The notes beneath the pieces were generated by a model that worked only from the letters and a program-made list of their open reading frames with translations, searched no databases and had not been told where the DNA came from. Positions 23,388-34,275 of a DNA stretch of 64,000 nt are shown here, piece by piece. The first letter of the stretch is position 1. Each line of letters starts with the position of its first letter. Where the stretch lies: contig CM047814.1 of NCBI GenBank assembly GCA_026214975.1, positions 20,483,541-20,547,540 on the forward strand. The letters are read 5' to 3'. The position numbers and the translations under genes were made by a program. This DNA comes from Gentiana macrophylla (lineage: Eukaryota; Streptophyta; Magnoliopsida; Gentianales; Gentianaceae).

Positions 23388-24578
23388 ATGTGTGGGAAGA
23401 TCCCTTACTTTTTAGGCTATGTCTTTGATGGAATCCTGAGAAGATGTGTTGATGACGGTGAGATAGTGAGTATTCTCTCGTTCGCCATGATAAAGAGGCC
23501 GTGGCCACTTCTCGGCGAGAGAACAAAGACATTAAAGGTGTTACAAAGTGGGTTACATTGGCCTACTATTTTCAAGGATGCATATGCTTATGTTAAGATG
23601 TGTGGCGCTTGTCAACGCTCGGGAAGGATTTCAAGAGAAATGAGATGCCCTGAAACCGATAATAGTGTGTGAAGTGTTTGATATATGGGGATTAGACTTA
23701 GTGGGACCATATCCGTCTTCTTTCGGGAATCGATACATTCTTGTCGCTTTGTGATTACGTTTCAAAGTGGGTTGAGGCAATTGCTTCACCCACTAACGAC
23801 AAACATGTAGTCATAAAATTTCTTAAGAAACATATTATATCCCGGTATGGAATACCTCGAGCAATAATCAGTGATAATGGAAGTCACTTTGCTAATAGAG
23901 ATTTCAATAAGCTTTTAATAAAGTATGGGGTCACTCATAAGTTGGAGTCTCGCTACCATCCTCGGACTAGTGGCCAAGTAGAGGTGTCCAATCGGGAATC
24001 AAAAGAATCTTGGAGAAGACAGTAAATTCTAACCTTAAGGATTGGTCAAAGAAGTTAGATGATGCGCTTTGGGCACACCGAACTGCGTTCAAGACACCAA
24101 TAGGTATGTCACCCTACATGCTTGTTTTTGGCAAAGCCTGCCATCTCCCGTAGAGTTAGAGCATAAGGCCTATTGGGCGATTAAGAATCTAAATATGGAT
24201 GACGCATTAATCGGTGAAAGAAGGATGGCCCAGTTAAATGAGTTAGATGAGTTTCGCCTTCAAGCTTACGATTGTTCGGCGAAATATAAGGAAAAGACCA
24301 AATTGCTTCATGATAAGTTGATCAAACCTCGTATTTTCAGCGTAGGTGATGAGGTCCTTTTCTATAATACTCGCCTCCATTTATTTCAAGGCAAACTTAA
24401 GTCAAGGTGGTCAGGACCATATACGGTATTACGAGTTTTCGACTCAGGAGCCATCGAGGTAACACATCCGAAGCATGGAACGTTCATCACGAACGGCCTT
24501 CGTCTAAAAAAGTATAAGAAGTTACCATTCGACGAGGCTCTTGAAATTGTGCATTTGACTGATCCCGAGCCTTATTAA
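23388..24578 (+). pseudogene. Athila-like integrase, frame-broken
   Basis: The zinc-binding half ends in CGACQRSGRIS near 23605. The DDE core is distributed over frames: [11 protein letters not shown] (about 23690), [10 protein letters not shown] (about 23860) and SGQVEVSN (about 23970), so all three acidic residues are still encoded. The C-terminal part is one open frame from 24069 to 24578, with FSVGDEVLFYNTRLHLFQGK and LKSRWSGPYTVLRVF, the GPY/F-type module that follows integrase cores. It ends at TAA 24576. Internal stops and at least two frame changes separate the pieces. Confidence 0.85.
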
Positions 24579-26322
24579 GTCGTTTCTGGGTTTCTGTCGA
24601 GCCAACGACGTTAAACAAAAGCGCTACCGGGAGGCAGCCCGATAATAATAATAAAGATAATTTGAATAAGCCTAGTCTTAATGAAATGTAGAATCTGTAT
24701 GAAAGATGAACACAAAGCACAACCAAGTCTCAGGATGAATGTTTGAATTTCATTAAGAGGGAATGATTAGGTGGTTATCCGAAAATCCCGATGGAGAAAA
24801 AAAGATAAAAATTCAAATGTATCATTTCTTGGACTTAGGTTATTGAATCCTTGAGGATCTGGGTATAAAAGACTCAATACTCTTTCACACATTTCATTTT
24901 ATGATCTAGTCTGTTTCAAATTTCTGGTCGTTGTAGTATAGTGGTGAGTATTCCCGCCTTAATAAAATTGTGTGCAATAAAAAAAATGAAACTAGGAATA
25001 GCTGACTTGATTATGATATATGCTCACATGATACTCTCTATGATACGTATATGCTTAGATGTTCTGTGCTTTACCCGTGTGGGTTATGTTTCCATCTAAA
25101 GCGATTATATTGCCTATCGAATTTTCTGACGTGACAGGGCCATTATCTTATTATTCCCATATCCCTATTCGATGTCTTGGCACGAGGACCATGTCCTGTG
25201 TTTGCTTTGTTTTGGTTGTTTTCATATAGGGATTCGGGACGTGCTTTCTCATGGCTGTTACGGGATTCGATAGCACCTTTCTGCCTGATTTATAAGCTAA
25301 GTCTTCTTCTCTATCTCATTTACACTCTGAGAATAATGCAAAATCGTAAGTGGGGGGTAGAGATGTGATTGGTTTAGTATGGCGATAAGTGTTTAAACCC
25401 TTAGTTTTTATTCTTTTTTAGAGCATTATTTAGTTGATTAAAATAATTTGTATAAGGTATTTATTTCATGGATTTAAAGATGTAATGATCAAATTGGATA
25501 TGTATAACCAACGTGAACCGTAAGTGCATTGTAATTCCAAATATAGTTGTATAACATGAATTCCTTCACGTAAGCCTTTGATATTGAAGCGAAAATTTTA
25601 AAATCAGTATCCATTCAAGATCCTAGTGGTTATTCTGAGATAATAGCAAGAACTTAGTACCTAACTTTTGAACGTGTCTTGTGTGAATATCCGAAAGGTT
25701 TGAATGTGATAGGAAGAATGTCAAAATAAGATAAACTATATATATGTCGGTTGTAGCTACCAATGATTTGAGTGCGGTAGGCGTTATCACGAAACGTCCT
25801 ATATCACTATGAGGTTTAAAAGCTCCCGATTGCCTGATGATTGTAGTCTAGCTAGGGTGTTATCACGAAACATCCTATTGCTAGGAATGAGGGCATATAC
25901 TATACATGTGGAAAAAAAAAAAAAAAAAAGAAAAAAAAAAATGTTGGTTGAAAACTTAGTTATCTTCTTACACTATCCCCAAATATAAACTAAATGATAT
26001 GCTTTAGGGATTATCCTAATAAGTACACGGGAGGACTTTGTGTGGAATCATTCTTGCTATATACCTAGGAAATTTGTTAGGATTATGCGAATGGATACTA
26101 GTGCGTTTGCTTGATTTATTCAAGAGAGGATAGTGGAAATTGAAAAGGCTTGTCACACACGCACTCATTATACTGATTATATTGAGGTTAACGCCTGGTT
26201 ATAATTCTAAAGGTTATATCATTTGGTTGTTCCTTACATCTTATCTTTTCATGAATTTTTCCTTCATTCATTTTATTTTACCGCTTATTTTGTTCGAGGA
26301 CGACCAAAAGCTAAGTGGGGGG
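24579..26322 (+). other. Athila-like 3' untranslated region with polypurine tract
   Basis: No envelope-like frame is present. It contains the tRNA-Asp half (separate entry), an A-rich tract at 25912-25941, and a pair of short repeats around TTATCACGAAACGTCCTAT (25785 and 25860). The polypurine tract AAGTGGGGGG at 26313-26322 immediately precedes the 3' LTR and would prime plus-strand DNA. Confidence 0.7.
24927..24959 (+). other. Copy of the 5' half of tRNA-Asp(GUC)
   Basis: These 33 bases agree with the 5' half of plant tRNA-Asp: the acceptor strand GTCGTTG, the D arm with TATAGTGGTGAGTA, and the 5' side of the anticodon arm TTCCCGCCT. The match stops just before the GUC anticodon, after which unrelated AT-rich sequence follows. 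There is no 3' half, so it is not a tRNA gene. It lies in the 3' untranslated part of an element whose primer is the same tRNA. Confidence 0.85.
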
Positions 26323-26323
26323 T

Positions 26324-27785
26324 TGTGATAACGGAAAAATTCACAGTTATTTTTATAACTTTTCACCCCGTTTCTGATATCATTTTGAGCACTTTTGTAT
26401 CATTTCGAGTCGTTAATTCCTAAGTTTCATAAAAATATATAAGTAGTAGTTATTATATAAATTATCGTAGTTTTATAAGTTTTAGTTAGTTTTGTACCGG
26501 TTTTAGTGACCGGAGTGTCGTGTCTGTTTTATGTGTGGGTATTTTCTGTTTATTTCTTTGCAGAATCCTAAGATGAACTGAAATCCCGAGTATAGACACT
26601 TTTTGAAGTCAATTCGAGTCGTTGGAAGGAAGTTATAAAGCGTCACTAATTCAAATGATCAAGCAGGTTAATCGTTTCTTAAGAATGAAAATCCCGAGTA
26701 TCGATGGGAATTGCCTATCAAAACGGCATTTTCTGAAGAAGTGGCCTTAATGAAAGTCGTAGATCTTCATATAAGCGTTCCGGCGCACTTTGAATCACGT
26801 CAATTGGACTTCTAGAACTCAAGATATGAAACGTCACTAGATCAAGTGGTCAATCCCGAAAACGACACGTATTGGGAATGGCTCGTCAAAATGACGTTTT
26901 CAGAGAAAGTGTTCTTAATGAAAGTTGTAGATCTTTGATAGAGCTTTCCAACGTATTTTGAATCACGCCAATTGGAGGTCTACAACTCAAGAGTTATGAC
27001 CAAGTGGCTAATTGATTCGTAATAGTAAAAATCCCAAAACGCGACCACGACATACGAATGGCTCATCAAAACGACATTTTCTGAAGAAGTTTCCTTAATA
27101 AAAGTTGTATATCTTCAAGAAAGCTTTCCAATGGATTTTGAATCAAGTCAATCGGACTTCTACAACTCAAATGGTGGTCAATTGGCTAATTGATTCAATT
27201 TAAGTAAAAATGTCGCAAAAACGCTCGGAGGAACACGAGGTACTCAAGAAGACGTTTTCTGAAGAAGAGTCCTTCATGAAAGTTGTAGAGTTTCTCGAGA
27301 CCGTAATTTTGGCATTTCGTTTGCAATTTTGGAGGTCTACAACTCAAGATATAAATTTTAGAAGTTTTAATCCAATATATGTCAAATCATCCAAGATTTG
27401 GATAGAATCAGTTAGGATTTGCACCGGATCGATCCGACTCCTACCCGGATCGATCCGGCCCCAAATCTTTGCTTATATATACAGATCATTTGCAGAGATG
27501 GGGGTGCACCCTTTTATATATATATATCTTTTGTGTATATATATATATATCTATCTCTCGCTTTTTTTTCTTTTAGTTTTAGTAACGATTATGCGGAAAT
27601 AATTTAGCAGAGAGTAGTATCGTTGTAATGCTCGAAATTATCGGTAGCTCGGTGTTCTTTGTAGTCGTTGTAATGTCCGGAAAACTACAATCTTAATCAA
27701 TGATTGAATCGGGTAATTTTATAAAATTATTACTTTCTTGTTTTGTTTTGTTTTTAGCATATTGATATATATATATACATATACA

Positions 27786-27826
<41 letters not shown>

Positions 27827-28884
27827 CTATATATATTTCCTTTGTTTTGTATTTTGTTTCTTTTTTTATGTTATTTATGTTATATTAGCTATTTATATAT
27901 ATAGAAATATAGTATAATATATATATATATTTTCTTTTACTTATTTACTTACGTATTTACTTTTACGCACTTATATATATATGTATAGTATATTTACTTT
28001 TATGCACTTATATATATTATTAACTATATAACTATATATCTATATATATATAAATATATATATGTACTTATAAAAAAATGAATTAAGCTTTTACTTTTAA
28101 ATCGTTAATATAATTTCCATTAATCATTCCGTTATTATCGCCAAAATGAATAGCTAAACGTACGTATAGTCGAATTATGTAAAAACGAGTAAAAACGCCC
28201 TAAGGGGGATTAAACGGGGGTTGTGTAGCGCGTAAAATAATGTTTTAATGAATAATCCACGTCCTAAAACTTAATCTGAACGTCTTTGAATTAAACTGAT
28301 CATTTAGTTCACTGTCACACATATCGAACCTATAGATGCATTTTGCGGTGAGATGTGGGAAAAGGGGTTTTGGGATCGTTGCGTAGATTCGGCCTAGTTG
28401 TTAGAACCGTTTCCAATACAGAGGTTTGTCATCGTTGTTCGAGCGACTCTAAGAGCGTAATCATGTTAGGTTAATCGGTTTTCTAAAGGAAAATTAATTA
28501 ACTTCACATAGGGTGTTGAGTGAGAGTTGTTCGCATCTTAACACCAGAATTAGGAGTTGGCACCCGTGGATGTCGTTAAAATTACTGTGGAAAGGTAGGT
28601 TGGTTAAAACACGCTCCCTGTCAAGTCTTCCCTTAGGGGTAAAAATAACTCGTTGAACCATAATTCGGCTATACATTTTAATAACTAGAACTACAACCGT
28701 TAGCTAATTTTTACTTTACTTGCACTAGTGTAATATCTCTCCACCGCAATCTTGACCTAAACTAAGTTCTACGTCGACTTTGGTACTTAAACGTTGTTCC
28801 TGTGGATTCGACCTTGCTATCACTATACTACTCATTGATTCGATATCATCCGGTTAAAGTTAGCAGTTAGTTATTTTGCTATCA
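26324..28884 (+). repeat. Athila-like 3' LTR
   Basis: It begins TGTGATAACGG directly after the polypurine tract and ends ...TTTTGCTATCA. The same four internal units, CGGATCGATCCG palindromes and (TA)n tracts as in the 5' LTR are present. It is about 17 bp longer, mainly through the (TA)n tract and single-base differences. Divergence between the LTRs is a few percent by eye, so the insertion is not recent. Confidence 0.92.
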
Positions 28885-29410
28885 GGACCCACGGAGGGTA
28901 TATTCATCCGTCAGAAAATAGGTTCGAAGACCAATGGAAGTTCTATGGGGAGAAGTCTAAGATGACGAAACATGTGTTTTTGATAAATGAGGTTGCACCA
29001 GGAGCCGGGTTGGCAGACAGATTGAGGGCTACTATGTTCGGCCCATTTATTGATGTTTTGGAACACCATTAGGACTTCAAAGGGAGGGTTTTTCAATATA
29101 TGTACTTCAACATGGTTTATCGAGATAGGGACAACGAGCTGCATTTTAGGTTTGGTACCAATAAAGTTAAGTTCGATAGAAGAGAGTTTGGAATGATAAT
29201 TGGGTTGCATGCATTTGGAGTGATCGATGGTCAATTGGTTGAAAGATTGATGTGTTTTGGTCATGGTTGTCACATTTCGCTCTATCCCACGAATGTCACG
29301 CTGCAGAAAATTACGGATTCGTTTAAACATCAGCACGACCCCGAGGTTGTATACCGGATAAGTCTAGTGTACTTTATTTATGGCATAGTAGCGAGATCGA
29401 CCCGGGGATA
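28885..29410 (+). pseudogene. DUF1985 fragment from a Mutator-type or Ulp1-carrying transposon
   Basis: One frame runs from about 28890 to 29407 with a single in-frame TAG at 29071. It includes HVFLINEVAPGAGLADRLRA, MYFNMVYRDRDNELHFRFGT and a KFDRREFGMIIGL core. The order F-x-F-G-x-x-x-x-x-F-x-R-R-E-F-x-x-I-x-G-L is typical of DUF1985, found in plant transposon proteins that often carry a C-terminal Ulp1-like protease. No protease part follows; the frame ends at 29410 and the sequence changes to a Copia element near 29570. The function of DUF1985 is unknown. Confidence 0.65.
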
Positions 29411-29563
29411 GTTATAGCGAGACATATTTTTTATGTCGTCGAGGACTTACCACGGGTCAAGACGTGTCAATGGGGGGCATGTGTTGCAGAATTTTATGTG
29501 GAATATGCGTAAGAAAACACACAACAGGTCCAAGAATGCATGTTTTCCTATGATGTTTAGTAC

Positions 29564-30268
29564 TTGTTGTTCACACGCCCCAACTTAGCATATGCGGTTA
29601 ACAAGTTTTCCCGGTACTTACACGCCCCTACAATCAATCATTGGACCCTGGTCAAATGCCTCTGCTATCTTGTTGGCTTCTCTCATGATGGGCTTCAGCT
29701 TCATAAGTCGTCCTCCATGCTCTTGTGCGCTTTCTCGGATGCCGATTGGAGGCAACAAGATTATTCCTCCACTGGCGTGTATGTGGTTTTTCTTGGTGAA
29801 AATTTGATATCATTGAGCTCTAAAAAGCAGCGCGCCATTGCTCGTTCATCCACTAAGGCTGAGTATCGTGTTGTTGCTTCCACTAATTTTGAACTCAGTT
29901 GGGTTGTTAACTTGCTTCACGATCTATGTCCCTCATGTGCACAAACTCTTAATATTTTTTGCGACAATATTGGTGCAAATCAACTTTAGGCCACTCCGGG
30001 TTTCCACTCCCGTGTGAAACATTTCTCCATTGACTATCATTTTATCCAAGATCAAGTTCAGCGGGGTTCTCTCCGGGTTGCTCATATCTCCACTGTTGAT
30101 CAACTCGCCGATGCCTTAACTAAGCCACTTCCTCGGGCTTCTTTTGATTAGTTCAAGTTCAAGCTCGGCCTCCACTCCCGGCGTCCAGCTTAAGAGGACG
30201 TATTTGGCTATCCCGACATATTTTTGTATTTATTGTGTCTTACTATATTTGTATAAGAGAAAATATTG
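29564..30268 (+). pseudogene. Copia (Ty1) RNase H end and start of its 3' LTR
   Basis: The frame from 29564 starts in the last RT segment (FTRPNLAYAVNKFSRYLHAP) and runs into RNase H: CAFSDADW, STGVYVVFLGENLISLSSKK and the SSTKAEYR motif. After a stop at 29986 the same frame goes on with HFSIDYHFIQDQV and the terminal ADALTKPLPRASFD, broken by another stop. A purine-rich AAGAGGACG at 30192-30200 then leads into what is probably the 3' LTR, which is interrupted at 30269 by the TRIM. Everything before the RT end is missing. Confidence 0.85.
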
Positions 30269-30801
30269 TGTTGGGAGAGATTCCCACACTCTTGAATGTC
30301 TAAAGAAATATAGTAGTGTCTTTATTAACACCAATTGATTTTAGTATAACAGTAAGCGCTTGATCCTAACATGGTATCATAGCCAAACGTCATGAGATCG
30401 AACCCTGGTGTGAACATTATTTAAAAAAATAATTTGTGCAAGTGTTGGAAGAGGTTGCCCACACTTGAAGGGGTGTTGGAATAGATTGCCCACTTTCTTG
30501 AATAAAAATTGTGCAAGTGTTGAGACAGATTGCCCACATTTGAGGGGGTGTTGGAGAGATTCCCACACTCTTGAATGTATAAAGTGCAAGTGTTGGGACA
30601 GATTGCCTACACTTGATGGGGGTGTTAGGAGAGATTCTCACACTCTTGAATTTATAAAGTGCAAGTGTTGGGACAAATTGCCTACACTTGAGAGGGGGGT
30701 ATTGGGAGAGATTTTCACATTCTTGAATGTATAAAGAAATATAGTAATACATTTATTAACATTAATTGGTTTAGTACAATAGTAAGCGCTTGATCTTAAC
30801 A
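30269..30801 (+). mobile_element. TRIM (miniature LTR retrotransposon) with perfect target duplication
   Basis: The 5' LTR (30269-30371) runs from TGTTGGGAGAGATTC to CTTGATCCTAACA. The 3' LTR (30700-30801) matches it, with its first TG changed to TA. The primer site TGGTATCATAGCC (30372-30384) follows the 5' LTR directly and resembles the initiator Met-tRNA complement (TGGTATCAGAGCC). A purine run ending GAGGGGGG precedes the 3' LTR. The flanking 5 bp are identical: TATTG at 30264-30268 and 30802-30806. There is no coding capacity, as is typical of TRIMs. Confidence 0.9.
30429..30699 (+). repeat. Internal array of polypurine/LTR-head units in the TRIM
   Basis: About four imperfect units of 70-75 bp fill the interior. 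Each has GTGCAAGTGTTGGGACAG, ATTGCCTACACTTG, a G run, then GTGTTGGGAGAGATTC and CACACTCTTGAATG, i.e. the polypurine tract plus the first 40 bases of the LTR. The interior is therefore repeated copies of the junction that normally occurs once. Confidence 0.8.
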
Positions 30802-31090
30802 TATTGTGTTATTACTACTAATTGACTATAGAATATTCTCACACATTACACTTGTAATTATATATTTTTAGTCTTTATAAATCGTTTGCATAGTAATGAA
30901 AATCATTCTTTGATTCCATCTCTATGTAAAATCAATGAAATGAAAAAATTATTTTACCATCATGAGAATTATAAAATGAATAAATTGGTGACAAATACAT
31001 CGTTTGTTCAACTTGATACTCCATATATCTTCATTTAAAAACAAACAAACTTGCACAAGATACATCGGTCTAGTGATGAGCTAGACTATA
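30802..31090 (+). other. Probable remainder of the Copia 3' LTR
   Basis: This AT-rich sequence continues from the TRIM target site and contains no frame. If the TRIM sits in the Copia LTR, 30201-30268 and this stretch are its two halves. The outer LTR end was not located. Confidence 0.4.
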
Positions 31091-31140
31091 GTCTAGAATG
31101 AAAATCAGTATTCGAACCCCGTTAGGGGTTAAAAAAAAAC
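31085..31140 (+). mobile_element. Possible SINE remnant
   Basis: ATCGGTCTAGTGATGAGC and, 45 bp on, TATTCGAACCCCGTTAGGGG look like A- and B-box parts of a tRNA-derived SINE, followed by an A-rich tail from 31130. No duplication was found. Confidence 0.35.
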
Positions 31141-31202
31141 AAACAAACAAACTTTTCCTCAAAAAACGAAAACAAACAAACTTGAATCGTTGATGGTATA
31201 TA

Positions 31203-31478
31203 CTACTCTCGTTCCAAAATATAAATCATTGTATACTTTTTGATTTGTCTTACAATATAAGTCAAACTACATTATCAATGCATCATTTATTACCCTTTCC
31301 ACTATCTTACCTCTAATTTATTATCATCCAACAACTTTTCATTACTTAACAACTATTGCATTAATGATAGTCAATGGGCATTTTAGACATCAACCTTTAA
31401 ATTTATGACATTCAACCATTTGCTTAATCTCTGTGAAAACCTCTAAGATGATTTATATTTTGGAACAGAGTTATTACT
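31203..31478. mobile_element. Stowaway-like MITE
   Basis: Inverted ends CTCTCGTTCCAAAATATAA (from about 31206) and TTATATTTTGGAACAGAG (to about 31470) enclose about 275 AT-rich bases, with TA next to the ends. The GTTCCAAAATATAA wording is typical of Stowaway-like MITEs. Related copies lie at 41570-41815 and 47492-48218, sharing a GGGCATTTTAG block. Confidence 0.7.
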
Positions 31479-31550
31479 ACGTCTGTTTATTTTTTCTTTT
31501 ATTATTATTATTATTTTATACAGAAACGAAATGTTTTTACACACGCATTA

Positions 31551-32080
31551 TGACGATACGGGATTTCACCCCTCCACGTGGAATAATCTGACTGGTCCAG
31601 CAGGCATGTGGAAAAGTCTATGAGGATCATCCACATCGGATCGAATTCGAGACACACCAGTGAAGACTCTAACCACCGGCCAGTTACGCAAGTGTCCTAC
31701 CTCGATCGCCCACGTCGATGTGCATCGAGTCGAGACCAAGACTTCCTGTCCAGACACCAGGGCTCACCGCCTAACAGGTTACTTGGGCAAAGGGGCAAGG
31801 CCCATTTAAGGGTATTTATGTCAATAGACCAAACCGCCCCAAGTTTAGGGCAGAAGAAGGGCATGTGCCTATAAATACATCATTCCAGGAACTACGTAAG
31901 GCTTGATTCCTGGACTTTCACACAGGATACGTAGGCAATCCAAGATACATTCTTGGGCGCAACCATAAAACACCAAAGGCACTATCTTTCACACAATTTA
32001 AGCCGTTCGATTCTTTCACAGCTCATCCTTAGATTACACGTGGCCCAGATTTATCGGTGGTGCACTCTACAGCATCATCA
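31551..32080 (+). repeat. Tat element 5' LTR
   Basis: It begins TGACGATACGGG and ends CAGCATCATCA. A TATA box, CCTATAAATACA, is at 31868-31879, giving a likely transcription start about 30 bp downstream. A TG...CA layout is kept at both ends. Confidence 0.93.
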
Positions 32081-32082
32081 AT

Positions 32083-32099
32083 TGGCGCTAGAAGGAGGG
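32083..32099 (+). promoter_or_regulatory. Tat element primer binding site
   Basis: TGGCGCTAGAAGGAGGG lies two bases after the 5' LTR, where the primer tRNA should pair. The leading TGG fits a tRNA CCA end. I did not assign the tRNA with confidence. Confidence 0.7.
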
Positions 32100-32109
32100 C
32101 CTTCTACCG

Positions 32110-33534
32110 GTGAGTTGGAAAAGTTATCGCAATGGCTCCAAAGAAGAAGAAAAAGAAACCGACGAGCGCATAAAATCCATGATCGAAGAACACATAGATA
32201 TTGTTCCCATGGGGGTCCAAGTCCAAGAAGTACACACCAGATCTGAACCTGTAGTTGTAGAGCAATCAAGACCTCCACTTCCACCGCAGTTACAAGACAT
32301 GGCAGACCACTTGGCGTCTTTAGATGAAGACGCCCTGAAAAGAGTGGTGGCGTCAGCGTTCATAGGTAAAGGAATTTGTAATACCCCAGACGAACTCCTG
32401 TTAGACCCACCAGGTCGAAAGGAGCGTGAGAACGCTAGAGGAAAGAGGCCGGTTAATCCTCGAGAGGAACATGAGGATGAAGTGGAAATCAGCATAACCA
32501 GGAAACGTCCCGAAAATGAAAAGCAGCAGCAGCAGGTCGAAGAGAGCATTCGAAACGAGTTCAACCGTATCGTAGGGAAAGAGCCGATAACAGAATGGCT
32601 CGAGTCGCCTTTTAGCCCAGAAATCGAGATATATACGATGCCAGAGTCGTTTAAGCCATCAAAAATGGAACCCTACGACGGAACCACAGACCCGGAGGAT
32701 CATTTGTACCGATACATATCATTGATGAGGTTGAGAAACGCAAACGATGCCATGAAGTGTCGTGCCTTCGACACGTTGCTCACAGGTCGAGCTCGAGAGT
32801 GGTTCCATAAACTGCGCCCCGGGTCGATCTCAAGTTTTTTACAGTTAGGCCAGAAATTTCGAGATGCCTTCATTGGAAACAAGAAGTTCCATCTCAGTGC
32901 TACCCACCTCATGAATATCAAGCAAGAGAAAGGGGAGTCGACCATTGATTTTATGAGGCGTTTCAACCTCGAGGCCATGAAAGTGCATAACGCCAAATGC
33001 GCGCTGCGAGTTAATGCCTTTGTTGGAGGTCTGCGCAATATGAAATGCGATTTACAAGCTCTCCAAGAAGATGCCAAATGATATGGACGAATGTGTAAAC
33101 ATAGTTCATAAGTTACGCCAAGGTGAAGAGGCAGTGCGTCTGCACACCATTTCACTTGGCCTTAATTCGAGGAATGACACCTGAGGCCAGTCCAAGGGAC
33201 AGCCAAAGGGTCGAAATGATGAAGGGAAATCTAACGTGTTTGATTGATTAACAGCTCCAATCACAGATCGCCTCGGAAAGAAAGGGAATCTGAAAGAGCG
33301 TGATTTTATCCCTCTGAACCGATCATGTGGAGAAGTGCTGGCTATTATGATTAAGAAGAATATTGCTCGAACACCCAAGCCGATGTCCAAGGACCCTGAT
33401 AAGAGAAAGAATACCCACAAGTATTGTGACTATCACAGGAATGTGGGGCATGACCTGAAGGAATGTTTTGATTTGAAAAGAGATATCGGCGCTTTGTATC
33501 CAAGAGGGTCGATTGGATGAAAGTGATCGACAAA
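32110..33534 (+). pseudogene. Tat element gag, frame-broken
   Basis: An open frame from 32110 to 33081 covers the gag core: EPYDGTTDPEDHLYRY, REWFHKLRPGSISSFLQL, FRDAFIGNKK and MRRFNLEAMKVH, as in retrotransposon gag proteins. After a stop at 33079 the sequence stays gag-like in other frames. A zinc knuckle, CDYHRNVGHDLKEC, is in the frame at 33335-33520. The capsid domain would assemble particles and the knuckle would bind RNA. A better start may be the ATG at 32133 (MAPKKKKKKPTSA), whose frame breaks at once, another sign of small indels. Confidence 0.85.
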
Positions 33535-33814
33535 TCGGAAAAGGGCGAGCCCAAGGGTCGTCGTGAGTATAAAAGAAAGAGTTATAATGGGAAGAAGGAT
33601 CGATCGCGCGTCGAGACAATCGAGGCGGCGGGATAGATCAAGCCGAGCCGACTTCTGAGGATAACCGACGGGATGATCGTCGGGAAGATTTGAATCGAGA
33701 CCCTCACGGGGATAACCGCGTCGAATGCGACGTCAATACCATTAATGGCGAGCATGGTCCGATCGATCTAGGTCGAGTCAACAGTCTTCGGACCGATCGA
33801 GAGAGTCGAAGAAA

Positions 33815-34144
33815 TTGAGGTTCACAACGGAAGTGGGTTATGGACCCAAAGATGATATCCCGAGTTCGCACAGCCATAGTGAAGGGTTGGTAATAGAAGC
33901 GGTAATAAGTCGAGGTCGGGTGAAGAGAGTCTGCGTCGACAGTGGAAGCGCCGTTAACATCCTTTATTACTCGGCTTTCAAAGCCATTAGGTTGAAAGAT
34001 GAAGATGTTGTGCCATTATCTACCCCTCTATTTGGATTCACAGGACAGGCTATTCACCCCAGTCGGGTCGATCAATTTATTGACAACGATCGAAGAAGAC
34101 GGAGAAAAGGCCGGACCATGGAGATGACCTATGTAAGTAGTTAA
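33815..34144 (+). pseudogene. Tat element aspartic protease, truncated by frameshift
   Basis: The frame has VKRVCVDSGSAVNILYYSAF with the active-site D-S-G (33934-33942), the retroviral-type aspartic protease signature where the family usually has DxGSSxxIL. It runs to a stop at 34142. A downstream flap-like PLFGFTGQAI is present. In the element the protease would cut the Gag-Pol product. The link to gag and to RT is broken by stops. Confidence 0.8.
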
Positions 34145-34275
34145 GGCCCCTCGGGTATAACGCGATATTAGGTCGACCCGACTTTATACGATCTCGAGCC
34201 ATCATCTCGACATTCCACAACAAAGATGAAGTTCCCACCTGGTATGGAACCCATGAGGTAAAAGGAGACATCGAG

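Larger units (their letters stand above)
15377..28884 (+). mobile_element. Athila-lineage Ty3 LTR retrotransposon, decayed
   Basis: Two long LTRs (15377-17920 and 26324-28884) flank 8.4 kb with gag, protease, reverse transcriptase, RNase H and integrase similarity in Ty3 order. A tRNA-Asp primer site is at 17929 and a polypurine tract at 26313-26322. LTR size, primer tRNA and the wording of the RT and integrase motifs fit the Athila lineage. All frames are broken by stops and frameshifts, so it is not autonomous. No envelope-like frame is visible in the 1.7 kb after integrase. The 5-bp flanks (TGGGG and GGACC) do not match, so a target duplication is not preserved or the two ends do not derive from one insertion. 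Confidence 0.9.

Noticed and set aside
24927..24959. A tRNA-Asp gene
   Set aside because: Only the 5' half is present; the anticodon, T arm and acceptor 3' strand are missing.
24579..26310. An envelope-like gene after the Athila integrase
   Set aside because: Some Athila relatives have one, but no frame here is longer than about 80 codons and none has signal-peptide plus transmembrane layout.
28911..29336. A 141-codon open frame on the minus strand
   Set aside because: It is the shadow of the DUF1985 frame on the plus strand and has no family resemblance.
30429..30699. A CRISPR-like or satellite array
   Set aside because: The units are the polypurine tract and LTR head of the surrounding TRIM, in a plant genome.
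31570..31900. Short frames in the Tat LTRs, present in both copies
   Set aside because: They overlap promoter and transcription-start parts of the LTR and their presence in both copies only reflects LTR identity.
32124..32564. A 146-codon minus-strand frame in the Tat gag region
   Set aside because: It is a serine/cysteine-rich shadow of the gag frame.
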